The notes under the pieces are model-generated. The model saw nothing but the letters and a program-made list of their open reading frames with translations, searched no databases and was not told the origin of the DNA. The translations under genes were made by a program, and so were the position numbers. Of a stretch of DNA of 64,000 bases, positions 16,363 to 25,270 are shown in pieces. Source of the DNA: Synechococcus sp. CBW1107. Lineage in GTDB: Bacteria; Cyanobacteriota; Cyanobacteriia; PCC-6307; Cyanobiaceae. The stretch is from contig NZ_CP064908.1 in assembly GCF_015841355.1 (NCBI RefSeq), forward strand, positions 3,100,001 through 3,164,000. Direction: 5' to 3'. The first letter of the stretch is position 1, and each line of letters starts with the position of its first letter.

Positions 16363-16575
16363 TCACAGCACCGCCACGGTGCCGAGCCGCTTGGCCTGGA
16401 GCTTGCGGGCCAGCTGATGGGCCAGCTGCGCCGGAATGAAGCGGGGCTTTTTGACCGGCAGGCCGCGGCGGCCATAGAAGACCGTGATGCGCTCGGCATC
16501 ATGCGCCTTGATTCCGCCGGGATACACGAACACCGCCAGCTGGCGGATCTCGCAGCGGGGGAAAGAGGAGGCCAT
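16363..16575 (-). CDS. Small hypothetical protein (70 aa), leader-associated
   Basis: Starts MASSFPRCEIRQLAVFVYPGG and runs through AERITVFYGRRGLPVKKPRF to a basic C-terminus. It is compact and plausible as a small DNA- or RNA-binding protein, but no family is recognised. Upstream on the minus strand, 47 bases from the ATG, is a nested hairpin of the family described at 16622-16668. The start is ATGGCC, shared with other genes of that group. Confidence 0.6.
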   Translation of the reverse strand: MASSFPRCEIRQLAVFVYPGGIKAHDAERITVFYGRRGLPVKKPRFIPAQLAHQLARKLQAKRLGTVAVL

Positions 16576-16621
16576 CACGAAGGAGGCGAGGGACACCCGC
16601 GTCAGGCCCCGGCTGTAGCGA

Positions 16622-16668
16622 CCTGGCAAGGACGCCACACAGTGGCGCCTGGCCCGATCCTTGCCAGG
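16622..16668. repeat. Nested-hairpin element 1 (CAAGG/CCTTG family)
   Basis: Perfect 11-bp outer stem CCTGGCAAGGA (16622-16632) with TCCTTGCCAGG (16658-16668). Inside is a 6-bp inner hairpin CGCCAC-ACA-GTGGCG (16633-16647). It lies in the 5' leader of the minus-strand gene starting at 16575. Seven similar elements occur in the window. Confidence 0.75.
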
Positions 16669-16914
16669 GCGAGACGGCTGGGGCAGCGGTGCCCCCTTTC
16701 TCCCCCTCGCCGACCGTGAGGCCTCCGGCCCCGCGCGTGCTGAACCCCCGCCAGCTCGGTCGTTGGGTCGGCATACGGTGGATCGGTGGCCTGCCAAGTC
16801 CGCTGGGCCTCCTGGGCTGCCAGGTCCACTGGGCCTCTTGCGGTGTCTGCTGGTGTTCGCGACCAGCAGGAAGGCAGGGCCCTGGGGAGCCCCGCCGGCT
16901 GCTGGCCCTGGCCC

Positions 16915-17100
16915 TCAGAAGGGCAGCAGTGCTTCCAGCTCTGGATCGACCGACATGGCCGGGGCGGCTGCTTGCTGCTCGAACAGCACCTGTGAGGCCA
17001 GCTCAGCCAGCCGTGGCCAGCGCCCGCTGCAGAAAGCCAGATCTTCCAGCACCTGCCAGGAGAACTGCTGCAGCTGAGCTTTGCGGGACAGAGGGGCCAT
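16915..17100 (-). CDS. Small hypothetical protein (61 aa), leader-associated
   Basis: Begins MAPLSRKAQLQQFSWQVLED and continues with LAELASQVLFEQQ, mostly helical with an acidic C-terminus. No family recognised. The ATG is ATGGCC and is preceded, 33 bases upstream, by the nested hairpin at 17133-17228. That is the same arrangement as at 16363-16575 and others. Confidence 0.55.
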   Translation of the reverse strand: MAPLSRKAQLQQFSWQVLEDLAFCSGRWPRLAELASQVLFEQQAAAPAMSVDPELEALLPF

Positions 17101-17132
17101 GGGAGGGCTCCGCGTAGGACCCCTCAGCCGGC

Positions 17133-17228
17133 GGGGGGCGGGTCAAGGGCCCGTCCACCACAACGAAGCGGAGCGCAGCGCAGCCAACGACCCAGCGGCG
17201 GGCTCGTATCACCCTTGACGCGCCCCCC
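17133..17228. repeat. Nested-hairpin element 2 (CAAGG/CCTTG family)
   Basis: A 17-bp outer stem, GGGGGGCGGGTCAAGGG (17133-17149) with 17212-17228, has one mismatch. The inner part pairs GCCCG with CGGGC. The region 17229-17491 beyond it has no supported gene. It lies immediately 5' of the minus-strand gene starting at 17100. Confidence 0.7.
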
Positions 17229-17491
17229 GACCATGAGGAGGGCCGGAGCGGAGCCCGTTCAGGAGCTGGTGGACGTTCCTTGTTCGGAGACGCCGTTGCA
17301 TCAGTAGCCCTCACGACACGCAGGCCCCCAGATCGACGGCGATTCGATCTGCAGCCCAATCGGGCACGGTCAGGCAAATGCAAACCAGCCACCTCGTCTG
17401 ATCAGGACTTCCTGGCCTGGCGCCTGCTGGTCTGCCGATCGCCGTCTTATTCGAACAGCATCAAGACAGCTCTCATGCCACCCTCGCCCCC

Positions 17492-18364
17492 GTGCATCTG
17501 AGCATCGGTTGCAAGCTCGACCTGCGTTGTGAGCCCGCCACACCCCTGCTGACGCTGGTGCATGTCCACAGCAGCCTGGCGCCAGACCTCGTCGCGGCGG
17601 AACAGCTGCAGGTGCTGCCCGATCGCAGCTACGAGGTGCTTGCCGATCAGGTAGGCAACCGCTGGTGTCGTCTTCTGGCCCCCTCAGGAAGCACCAGCCT
17701 GAGCTATAGCGCCACGATCGAGGTTCCGGACTGCACCGATCCGGTGCTCCCCCATGTGCGTCAGTGTCCGATTCAGGCCCTGCCGATCGACGCCTATCGC
17801 TTCCTCAACGCCAGCACCTACTGCGACACCGCGGCGCTGATGGAGCTGGCCTGGAGCACCTTCGCGGGGATCACACCTGGCTGGCCGCTGGTGCAGGCCA
17901 TCTGCGACTGGGTGCATGAGCGCATCCGCTTTGATTACTCCGCCTCGCAGCTGCATCAGAGCGCCAGCCAGTCCGTTGCCTCTGGTGCTGGGGTCTGCCG
18001 TGACTACGCCCATCTGGCCATCACCCTTTGCCGCTGCCTCAACATCCCCGCCCGTTACTGCACGGGCTATCTCGGCTACACCGGCATCGCCCGCGGAGAG
18101 GCACCGGTGGATTTCTCCGCCTGGTTCGAGGTGTTCCTGCAGGATCGCTGGTACGTCTTTGATGCCCGCCACAACTTTCCTCGGTGCGGGAGGGTGTTGA
18201 TCGGCCGTGGCCGCGATGCTGCCGATGTGCCCTTCCTGCGGTCCTTCGGGGCGCATGAGCCGACGGGTTTCCAGGTCATCACCGAGGAGGTCGGCGCATT
18301 TGCCGCAGGTGGCCCCACTGGTGATGGGTGCGCGCCCGCGCTGGCCGGGACACTGCAGGCCTGA
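17492..18364 (+). CDS. Transglutaminase-like cysteine-protease-fold protein
   Basis: 290 residues from GTG. The core motif ASGAGVCRDYAHLAITLC holds the catalytic Cys. RYCTGYLGY follows, then FSAWFEVFLQDRWYVFDARHN, which carries the Asp. The usual His position of the family is Ser in this subfamily (FSAWFE), as I recall from many bacterial homologues. An N-terminal beta domain precedes it. Such proteins are often cytosolic peptidases or amide-processing enzymes. It sits between scaffold-side genes and the capsid gene, an odd place for an enzyme, so it is likely cargo. Confidence 0.8.
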   Translation: MHLSIGCKLDLRCEPATPLLTLVHVHSSLAPDLVAAEQLQVLPDRSYEVLADQVGNRWCRLLAPSGSTSLSYSATIEVPDCTDPVLPHVRQCPIQALPIDAYRFLNASTYCDTAALMELAWSTFAGITPGWPLVQAICDWVHERIRFDYSASQLHQSASQSVASGAGVCRDYAHLAITLCRCLNIPARYCTGYLGYTGIARGEAPVDFSAWFEVFLQDRWYVFDARHNFPRCGRVLIGRGRDAADVPFLRSFGAHEPTGFQVITEEVGAFAAGGPTGDGCAPALAGTLQA

Positions 18365-18496
18365 GCAAACGCCACCGGACCAAGCGGCCCGAAACGAGGC
18401 TCGGAGCAGATCAACTCTGCTTGACACCCCAAGGATCTGGTCCATGGCAATAGCCGGTGACGTGATCTGGGGCCGGACCCCGGGAGTGCAGCACCG

Positions 18497-19414
18497 ATGG
18501 GCCTCACCCTGATCGAGGCAGCCAAGTACGAGACCCGCCTGGAGCACCTGGCGGTGATCAAGACCTTCGCTGAGGGCGAACTGCTCAGCTGGCTGCCGTT
18601 CATGAACATCGCCGGCGGCGGCCTCTTCTATTCCGTCGAGAAGGAGCTCCCCTCAGTGGGTTTCCGGGCGGTGAACGAGGGCTACAAGCAGAGCTACGGG
18701 GTCGTTGATCCCCAATCCGAGGCCGTGCACCTCTTTGGGGGTGACGTGGATGTGGACCGCTCGATCGTTGACCTGCAGGGCCCCGAGGCCCGGGCGGCTC
18801 AGACCGAGATGAAGGTCCGCTCGATGCGGCTCACCCTGGAGGCTGCCTTGATCAACGGTGATGCCACCGCCAGCCAGGGCCGAGGCTTTGACGGGCTGGC
18901 CAAGCGCCTTTCCCCAGGCACCGAGATGGCGCTGAACAACGGTGGCGGGGCGCTCGATTTCGACAAGCTCGATGAGCTGATCGATTCGGTGAACTCCTAC
19001 GGCGGCCGGAAGTACCTGGTGATGAGCAAGGCGATGCGCCGCCAGCTCAACGCCCTCGCCCGCCAGACCGTTGGCCAGGGCGTTTACAACGTCTCGACCA
19101 ACAACCTGGGGGTGATGGTGCATCACTACCAGGAGTGCCAGATCCTCACCGTCGACCGTGACGCCCAGGGCCTGGAGGTGCTGGGTTACGGCGAGGCGGG
19201 CGGCACCAGTTCGATCTACTGCTGCACCTTTGGCGACCAGGCGGTGACCGGCCTGCAGGGGCCGTTCCAGGGCCGCTATGGGATTTCGGTGCGGGACCTG
19301 GGTGAGGTGCCGGATGCGCCTGTGTTCCGCACCCGGATCGATTGGTACGTGGGCTTTGGCGTCATGCACCCCCGCGCTGCAGGCCGCCTGCACAGCATCG
19401 CCCCCATTTCCTGA
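18497..19414 (+). CDS. Major capsid protein
   Basis: 305 residues. The sequence has features of HK97-fold capsids: VKRTM-like RSMRLTLEAALINGD, GFDGLAKRLSPG, LDELIDSVNSYGG, then YLVMSKAMRRQLNALARQ and a C-terminal FRTRIDWYVGFGVMHPRAA. Location after scaffold, and followed by small structural genes, supports it. No N-terminal delta domain is evident. It forms the shell together with the scaffold. Confidence is moderate to high by context and pattern. Confidence 0.75.
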   Translation: MGLTLIEAAKYETRLEHLAVIKTFAEGELLSWLPFMNIAGGGLFYSVEKELPSVGFRAVNEGYKQSYGVVDPQSEAVHLFGGDVDVDRSIVDLQGPEARAAQTEMKVRSMRLTLEAALINGDATASQGRGFDGLAKRLSPGTEMALNNGGGALDFDKLDELIDSVNSYGGRKYLVMSKAMRRQLNALARQTVGQGVYNVSTNNLGVMVHHYQECQILTVDRDAQGLEVLGYGEAGGTSSIYCCTFGDQAVTGLQGPFQGRYGISVRDLGEVPDAPVFRTRIDWYVGFGVMHPRAAGRLHSIAPIS

Positions 19415-19515
19415 GAGGCCAGGGGCCCCTTTGTGACTGGGCTGGGGCTGCGTTAGTTGGCCCTTCGGACCTCGACCACTGCTGTTTCTGCTCCTTCCGT
19501 ACTGGAGATCGACCG

Positions 19516-19953
19516 ATGACACGCCTCAAAGCCAACGCCCTGCTGGATGCCGCCACGGTGCTGGTGGGCTGGACCAACCGCTCCGCCACCCGCGACACCG
19601 AGAAGGTGTTCACCAGCGGTGAGGTGGTCAAGCTCAACACCAAGCTCGATGCCGCCTCCCAGTTCTCCCTGCTGGTCTCTCACCCGGGCCACAGCGATGC
19701 GGTGACGGTGGTGCTGCACCTGGCGCCCGAACTCCGCGACGGAACGATGGGCACCTTTGTCCCTGTCGCCACCGTCGCGGTGCCTGCCGAGGGCGGCCGG
19801 GTGGAGGCCTACATCAGCGGCCACGACATCCTGCTGGACACAGCCGATGTGGATAACGCCGACCTGCCGGCGCTCTGCTTTGCCAAGGCCGTCGTCACCC
19901 CCTCCACCCCTGAGGGGATGGTCGTCGGCCTGACCGCCACCCTGCCGGCCTGA
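19516..19953 (+). CDS. Small structural protein (decoration or head-tail type)
   Basis: 145 residues from the ATG at 19516. It is a likely beta-rich protein with LDAATVLVGWTNRSATRDTE and AVTVVLHLAPELRDGTMG. It follows the capsid gene and is likely co-transcribed. Possible roles are decoration, stabilisation or tail completion. I recognise no family. Confidence 0.6.
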   Translation: MTRLKANALLDAATVLVGWTNRSATRDTEKVFTSGEVVKLNTKLDAASQFSLLVSHPGHSDAVTVVLHLAPELRDGTMGTFVPVATVAVPAEGGRVEAYISGHDILLDTADVDNADLPALCFAKAVVTPSTPEGMVVGLTATLPA

Positions 19954-19955
19954 CC

Positions 19956-20477
19956 ATGACAGGACCGCAGATGACGGGAATGGCCGCTCAGGGTCCGCTT
20001 CCCGCTGGGATGCTGCGCATCCGCCTGGGCAACCAGGAGCGCTATGTCTGGCCGGTGCACCTGCCCGGCTGGCTGGGGCTCGGCTGGCGGGTTGCCGGGG
20101 CCGAGGCCACAGCCGGAGCGTCATCGGCTGGGGGCGCCGCAGCAGAGCCGCCAGCACCCATCGCCGCGGCTGCATCCGAGCTGCTGGAGCTGGATGATGC
20201 AAAACCTGCATCAACCCGCGGTCGCCGAGGCCGGCGCCGCAAGGACGAGGCCCTGCCCGTGGAACCGGCTGACACCGGCGCCGGCACCGTCAGCGATAAC
20301 AGCGACAGCGATGCAAGCGGCAAAGAGCTCAGCAAACAGGAGCAGGACGCTGAACCCCCTGCTGCTGGCGGCTCAGAGCCGGATCCAGATCCCGACCTCG
20401 CTGTTGATCCATCGCCCGATGCAGAACTCGCTCTCACCGCCCTGCCGGATGACCTCTTCGACGACCCGCTGATCTGA
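19956..20477 (+). CDS. Phage protein with N-terminal RYVWPVHLPGWLGLGW domain and disordered tail
   Basis: 173 residues. A short ordered N-terminus (LRIRLGNQERYVWPVHLPGW) is followed by about 130 residues of Ala/Asp/Glu/Pro-rich, low-complexity sequence with an Arg cluster (RGRRGRRRK). It could be a head-tail or assembly factor. Its GC-rich low complexity means that the tail length should be read with caution. Function not known. Confidence 0.6.
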   Translation: MTGPQMTGMAAQGPLPAGMLRIRLGNQERYVWPVHLPGWLGLGWRVAGAEATAGASSAGGAAAEPPAPIAAAASELLELDDAKPASTRGRRGRRRKDEALPVEPADTGAGTVSDNSDSDASGKELSKQEQDAEPPAAGGSEPDPDPDLAVDPSPDAELALTALPDDLFDDPLI

Positions 20478-20490
20478 TCCCCTGCTGGCC

Positions 20491-21267
20491 ATGCCCTACC
20501 CCCTGCCCCAGCAACCCAGCACCGTGGGCGGTCAACGGGTACGGCTGCTTCCACCCGTCGGCTGCCCAGGGTTAGAGCAGTGGGTGCTGCCGATGGAGTT
20601 CAGCCGCTGGGCCGAGCTGGGCTACCGCAAGGGCCCCATCCCTGCCGATGACCTCGAACTCTTCTGGCTGCCGGCCGACAGCCGCTGGAACGAACCCATC
20701 GGCTCGGCTGCCATCGAGCTGCTGATCAACCCCCGCTACACGGTGCCCACACCGATCTCGGTGACCTGGGGCGACGGCAGCAGCAACGTGGTGCCCTGGC
20801 CCGCGGTCTCCAGGCAGGCGCCGCGGCTGCGGCACGTCTACGCCCAGCGGGCCGATGTGACCGTGCAGGTGCAGCTGGGGATGCTGATCGCCACCCTCCG
20901 CGTCGCCCTGGTGGGTTGCCCGGTGCCACCCCAGCAACTGCTGAAAAACCGCGACGGCGGCGGCGGCACCGGTGGTGTGATCCAGCCGTTGATCCCCAGC
21001 GGCGGCATCACCGGTGAGCCCTACGACGGCCGCCATGCCGTGGTCTGGCGCCTACGGATCCACCCGAATGGTGGCTTGGGTTTCCTGCCGGACCCCAGCA
21101 GCGGTGAGCCGGCCCTGGCGGTGGTGCAGGAATCAGGCGTCGGCAGTAGGGCCACCCGCTGGTATTCCGGCGACGGCCCACCACCAACCACCCTGCAGCC
21201 GCCACCGGCCGTGGGCGACTTCTACCTGGACCGGCTGAGCGGGCAGGTCTACGAACTTTCCGCTTGA
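20491..21267 (+). CDS. Structural protein with PKD-like domain and fibre-type C-terminal motif
   Basis: 258 residues. The centre holds ISVTWGDGSSNVVPW and LRHVYAQRADVTVQV, the signature layout of a PKD-like beta-sandwich. The C-terminus WYSGDGPPP...GDFYLDRLSGQVYEL repeats a motif that also occurs in the collagen-like protein at 22695-23939 ([10 protein letters not shown]...[15 protein letters not shown]). It therefore probably belongs to the tail or fibre group, perhaps a virion adhesin. Confidence 0.65.
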   Translation: MPYPLPQQPSTVGGQRVRLLPPVGCPGLEQWVLPMEFSRWAELGYRKGPIPADDLELFWLPADSRWNEPIGSAAIELLINPRYTVPTPISVTWGDGSSNVVPWPAVSRQAPRLRHVYAQRADVTVQVQLGMLIATLRVALVGCPVPPQQLLKNRDGGGGTGGVIQPLIPSGGITGEPYDGRHAVVWRLRIHPNGGLGFLPDPSSGEPALAVVQESGVGSRATRWYSGDGPPPTTLQPPPAVGDFYLDRLSGQVYELSA

Positions 21268-21272
21268 TCGCC

Positions 21273-21971
21273 GTGCCCGATACGAACAAGGGCTTGGCGG
21301 AACGGGTGGAGGTGTTCACCCGTGCCACCAGCGATGCCCTGCAGAAGGCTGTGGGCGAGGTGCTCGATGCCAAGGGTCCCTGGCAGCTGCTTTATCGCCT
21401 CTCGCGCATCGTGCTGCTCGGCCTGGTGCTCTACACCGCCTGGCTGCTGATCACCCTGCAGCCGGAGCTGGCCAAACGCATGGCCACTCCGCAGGCCCAG
21501 AGCCTGCAGGAGCAGGTGCGTGCCCGCCAGGGCCAGGTGCAGACGCTGCTCCGCACTGCGATTGAAACCAACCGCTCGGGCCTGCACACCCTGGCCCTCT
21601 TGCAGTGGAACGGCGGCAGCAGCGTGACCGTGCTGGCAGCCGATGGCCGCAGCAACCAGCTGGGGATGAGGCCGGGTCAAGAACCGCTGCTCGGCGTCGA
21701 GATGGCCGAGGCCCTGGGTCACGCTGCCCTGGGCCTGTGCGCCAGCGACGAATCCGGCGCTCTGCCGATGGCGGTGCGTTCCGTGGCCACGGGCAACGGC
21801 ATGCTGCTGCTCTGCCCGGTGGGTTGCAGCAGCACAGAGCGCAGCAAGGGACTGCTGCTGGCGCTCTACGACCAAGAGCGGCCAGAGTCCCCTGGTGGCT
21901 TGCACGAGCGTCAGCAGAAGCAGTTGCAGCTGATTTCCCAGCGACTCGGCCAGCTCCTGGAGCAGCGCTGA
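21273..21971 (+). CDS. Single-pass membrane or tail-associated protein
   Basis: 232 residues from GTG at 21273; a TTG at 21264 overlaps the previous stop. One transmembrane helix is clear, SRIVLLGLVLYTAWLLITL, followed by a long helix (QSLQEQVRARQGQVQTLLR) and a globular C-terminal domain with GNGMLLLCPVGCSS. It is between two structural genes. It may act in lysis, DNA injection or as a chaperone; none is demonstrated. Confidence 0.55.
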   Translation: MPDTNKGLAERVEVFTRATSDALQKAVGEVLDAKGPWQLLYRLSRIVLLGLVLYTAWLLITLQPELAKRMATPQAQSLQEQVRARQGQVQTLLRTAIETNRSGLHTLALLQWNGGSSVTVLAADGRSNQLGMRPGQEPLLGVEMAEALGHAALGLCASDESGALPMAVRSVATGNGMLLLCPVGCSSTERSKGLLLALYDQERPESPGGLHERQQKQLQLISQRLGQLLEQR

Positions 21972-22073
21972 GCGCAACTCCAAATTTGGCGTCGATTAGG
22001 AGTTCGCTCGGAGTTGGGGGAGCCCAGCCCCTGGGCAACTGGCAAAAGCCAGTGACGTCGCCGCCTTTGCTCC

Positions 22074-22460
22074 GTGCCCCTCTCCTGGCGTCAGCTCGCC
22101 TCACTGCTCGGACCGCCAGGGCCGATGACACCGCTGGTGCTCTCGATGCCCAGCCCCCAGGCCAATGACCGGCGCATCCTGCTGCGGGCACCGCAGGCCC
22201 AGACCATCAGCCGCGTTGATGCCGTACTCAGCGGCGGCACCAGCCCCAGCGTCTCCTTCTCGCTGCGCCATGGCGCCGACGTTTCCGCTGCTGGCACAGT
22301 CGCCACGACGGATCCGATCACCGTCACCAGCACCACCACCGGCAGCGCGAGCACCAGCTTTCAGAGCCCCATCTTTCCCGCTGGTCACTGGCTATGGCTG
22401 CAGGTCACGGCGGCCTCCGGCAACCCTCTGGGCCTGACGGTTTCGATCGAGCTGCAGTAA
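22074..22460 (+). CDS. Beta-rich structural protein
   Basis: 128 residues from GTG at 22074. ILLRAPQAQTISRVDAVLSGG is followed by PSVSFSLRHGADVSAAGTV and FPAGHWLWLQVTAASGNPLG. This looks like a small all-beta tail or decoration protein. The 230 bp that follow (22461-22694) contain no supported gene. It is transcribed with the other structural genes. Confidence 0.6.
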   Translation: MPLSWRQLASLLGPPGPMTPLVLSMPSPQANDRRILLRAPQAQTISRVDAVLSGGTSPSVSFSLRHGADVSAAGTVATTDPITVTSTTTGSASTSFQSPIFPAGHWLWLQVTAASGNPLGLTVSIELQ

Positions 22461-22694
22461 GGCCCCTGCCTTCCGGAAGGGAAGACAGGAGGCTGGGGCC
22501 GGGCTTGGAGAAGCTGGGGCGCGGGACTGCACGCGCCCAGCGTCGCCGGTCTGGATCAGCAGGTGGCTGGGGAGGCGCTGCCTGCCTCGGCAACACTCCA
22601 CCTCTATTCGGACCCTGCCAGCCCTGGCCGTCCCCCGATGGGGACAATCCCGCTCCCTGGCAATAGCCGATGACGCAACACCCGTCTGGCTGCC

Positions 22695-23939
22695 ATGGGG
22701 TCCTGGAATTCCACCGGTTCAATCCGCGGTCCTGAGGGCCCCGCCGGCCCGCAGGGCTCTCCCGGCGTTCAGGGCAACCAGGGGCCTGCTGGCCCCCAGG
22801 GACCCCAGGGCCCGGCCGGTCTGCAGGGCCCCGAGGGTCCCGCTGGCCCTTCTGGTCCGGCTGGTCCGACCGGATCGCAGGGCATCCAAGGTCCAGCCGG
22901 CATCGGCATCAACTTCAAGGGCTCGGTGGCGGCGATCGCCAACCTGCCCGCCAATGCCGCACAGGGCGATGCCTACCTGGTGCAGGCCGACGACTCGCTG
23001 CGGGTGTGGGACAGCGGCACCAACAGCTGGGTGAATGGCGGCTCGATCCAGGGCCCGCAAGGCCCTGCGGGTGTGGCGGGCCCTGCTGGGGCGACAGGGC
23101 CTCAGGGCCCGGCTGGGCCGCAAGGGCCCCAGGGCATTCAGGGACCTGCCGGCATCGATGGCCTGATCGGTCCTCGCGGTACGGGCTGGTTCACCGGCAG
23201 CGGTGCTCCACCGCTGAACATCCCTGGTGCCGTCGATGGCGACCTCTACCTCGACCTGCTCACCGGCACCGTCTATCAGCTCGGCCCGATCCGCGTGGCC
23301 GATCTGCCCGCCATCGGCAGCTCCTTCCAGGGCGGCTACTACGCCGGCCTGATCAGCCACACCGCCAATGGCGTGGCCACCCATGCGCTGATCATTTCGC
23401 CCAAGGCCGCCGGCTCGCTGCTGAACGTGGCCTGGAAGACCGCCAACACCGCCAGCACCGGCACCACGAGCGTGTTCGACGGTTGGGCGAACAGCGAGGC
23501 GATGAACAACGCCAGCCATCCGGCCGCGCAGTTCTGCCGCTCGCTCAACATCGGCGGCTACGACGACTGGTACCTGCCCGCCACCCAGGAGTGGGATGTG
23601 CTGTATCGGTCCTTCAAACCGGAGGCGACGGCCAACGGCACCTATTCGGGGGCGGGCTATGGCGCCAACCCCTATGCGGTGCCGGCGGGCGGCAACTACA
23701 CCGACAGCAATCCCGCCCTCACCTCCGTGCTCGCCTTCCGCGCTGGTGGCGCCGAGACGCTCAAGCACTTCGACGAGAACGTCGGCGACGATCCCTTCTT
23801 CCACTGGACCTCCACCCAGGCCGCCAGCGGCACCGCCTACCTGCGGATGACCTACCTGGGTGATCAGTTCGCCGAGAGCAAGACGATCGCCTCAGGCACC
23901 CAGGTGCGGGCCATCCGCCGCATCCAGGTGCTGCCCTGA
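22695..23939 (+). CDS. Collagen-like tail fibre protein with DUF1566-type C-terminal domain
   Basis: 414 residues. Two blocks of G-X-Y collagen triplets (about residues 12-73 and 118-158) flank a short globular domain ([15 protein letters not shown] to [12 protein letters not shown]). After the fibre motif [12 protein letters not shown] and [15 protein letters not shown] comes a C-terminal domain with [15 protein letters not shown] and [13 protein letters not shown], typical of DUF1566 proteins with a C-type-lectin-like fold. It probably is a trimeric adhesin. No reverse transcriptase for diversification is present in the window. Confidence 0.8.
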   Translation: MGSWNSTGSIRGPEGPAGPQGSPGVQGNQGPAGPQGPQGPAGLQGPEGPAGPSGPAGPTGSQGIQGPAGIGINFKGSVAAIANLPANAAQGDAYLVQADDSLRVWDSGTNSWVNGGSIQGPQGPAGVAGPAGATGPQGPAGPQGPQGIQGPAGIDGLIGPRGTGWFTGSGAPPLNIPGAVDGDLYLDLLTGTVYQLGPIRVADLPAIGSSFQGGYYAGLISHTANGVATHALIISPKAAGSLLNVAWKTANTASTGTTSVFDGWANSEAMNNASHPAAQFCRSLNIGGYDDWYLPATQEWDVLYRSFKPEATANGTYSGAGYGANPYAVPAGGNYTDSNPALTSVLAFRAGGAETLKHFDENVGDDPFFHWTSTQAASGTAYLRMTYLGDQFAESKTIASGTQVRAIRRIQVLP

Positions 23940-23978
23940 TGCTCTGCCCCACCCTCTGCTGCTGATGGGAACCGGCTG

Positions 23979-24398
23979 ATGGCCAACTGGCTGCCGCGTA
24001 CCCAAGTTCCCGGCCAGCGGCTGAGCGTGAGCGCCACCACCACGCCCCTGCTGCCAGGTGCCAGTGCCCTGCTCGATCTGCCGGGCCTGGGGCGGTTGGG
24101 GCATTTCCTGGCCGTCAGCACCGATGCGCCGGGCTGGGTGAGCTTTTACAGCTCAGCTAGCGCACGCGAGGCCGATGGCAGCCGCCCCATCACCCAGGAC
24201 CCGACTCCGGGGAGCGGGGTGCTGCTCGATCTGGTGACCACTAGCGCATCCCTCACGGTTGCTGCTCCGCCGGGCGGCACCTACTTCTCAACCGAAAGTC
24301 CTGCGGCGGCGCCACTGCTGCGGGCGGTGGTGCGCAACACCGGCACCGCCCAGGCCGCCATTGCTCTGACCGTCACCGCCGTGGTGCTTGCGCCATGA
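23979..24398 (+). CDS. Beta-rich structural protein downstream of the fibre gene
   Basis: 139 residues. It begins NWLPRTQVPGQRLSVSATTT and contains RLGHFLAVSTDAPGWVSFYS. The sequence looks beta-sheet-rich, like fibre or baseplate proteins. The next gene starts inside its end with ATGA overlap, indicating coupled translation. Likely a tail or fibre assembly component. Confidence 0.6.
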   Translation: MANWLPRTQVPGQRLSVSATTTPLLPGASALLDLPGLGRLGHFLAVSTDAPGWVSFYSSASAREADGSRPITQDPTPGSGVLLDLVTTSASLTVAAPPGGTYFSTESPAAAPLLRAVVRNTGTAQAAIALTVTAVVLAP

Positions 24399-25270
24399 GC
24401 CGCACCCTGATCGACATCAGCCGCCTCGGCACCGACACCACCTGGCCCTCTGTCGCCACCGAGGTGAACGGGTATCTGCAGAGCTGGCTCAGCGCGGCCA
24501 ATGCCCAGGTGAGTCAGCACCAGCTGCGCATCGTCACGGCCCCCAACCCCGAGGCCACCGCCACGGACCCTTGCGGCTGGCGCCTGGAAGCGACCTTGTC
24601 GCAGCTCACCCCAGGCGGGGATCCGGCGGTGCTGCTGCTGGAGGTGTTCCTCACCGGCACCACCCTTCAGATTCGCCCGGGCATCGGCAACACCGAGCCC
24701 TACGTGGGCGCCGACACCGAACAGGGCTGGGTGTACCCCGCTGGAGACGTGGGCTACACCAGCGGCACCTGGAGCACCACGCCGCTGCCCTTCAACGCGC
24801 AGGTGGGCTGGTCGCTGGCACCTGGCGCTGAATACTTCGTCTTTGCCTACAGCCAGCACCGCTACACCAACCGCCAGGCGGTGCCACTGCTGATTGCCCG
24901 CGATCAGGTGTCCGGGCACTGGATCCTGGCGGCTTCTCCGCCCTCGACCAGCGATGGGCTGCGGGCGGTGAGCTGGAACGTCCGCTCCGGCCAGCCCTCA
25001 GGCTCCCGCACCCTGCTGCGCGACAGCTTTACGACACCAGTGATGATCCGCCAGCCCGCCGAGCTGGTGATCGCCACCACTGACTGGAGCTACTACGAGA
25101 GCGCCAACGAACCGGCCCAGTTCTGGGAGCCGCTGCTGTTGCCGCCCGACTTCGCGGCGGTGAATCTGAGTAGCGCAGCGATGAGCTACTTCAAGCCACC
25201 CGATGGCAGCGAGTGGCTGGCGATCGGCGGCCATGGCCTGCTGCTGCGCACCAAGGAGACACCCCCATGA
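24395..25270 (+). CDS. Tail-module structural protein
   Basis: 291 residues, coupled to both neighbours by ATGA overlaps. N-terminal DISRLGTDTTWPSVATEV and GYLQSWLSAANAQVSQ are followed by a beta-rich body with ATLSQLTPGGDPAVLLLEV and YSQHRYTNRQAVPLLIARD. This three-gene coupled run (23979-26493) is probably a tail-tip or fibre assembly set. I recognise no specific family. Confidence 0.6.
   Translation: MSRTLIDISRLGTDTTWPSVATEVNGYLQSWLSAANAQVSQHQLRIVTAPNPEATATDPCGWRLEATLSQLTPGGDPAVLLLEVFLTGTTLQIRPGIGNTEPYVGADTEQGWVYPAGDVGYTSGTWSTTPLPFNAQVGWSLAPGAEYFVFAYSQHRYTNRQAVPLLIARDQVSGHWILAASPPSTSDGLRAVSWNVRSGQPSGSRTLLRDSFTTPVMIRQPAELVIATTDWSYYESANEPAQFWEPLLLPPDFAAVNLSSAAMSYFKPPDGSEWLAIGGHGLLLRTKETPP

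Noticed and set aside
18421-18449. TTGACA at 18421 as a promoter for the capsid gene
   Set aside because: No acceptable -10 sequence follows at the right distance.
22695-23939. Diversity-generating retroelement
   Set aside because: The adhesin-like end fits a target, but no reverse transcriptase or template repeat is in the window.
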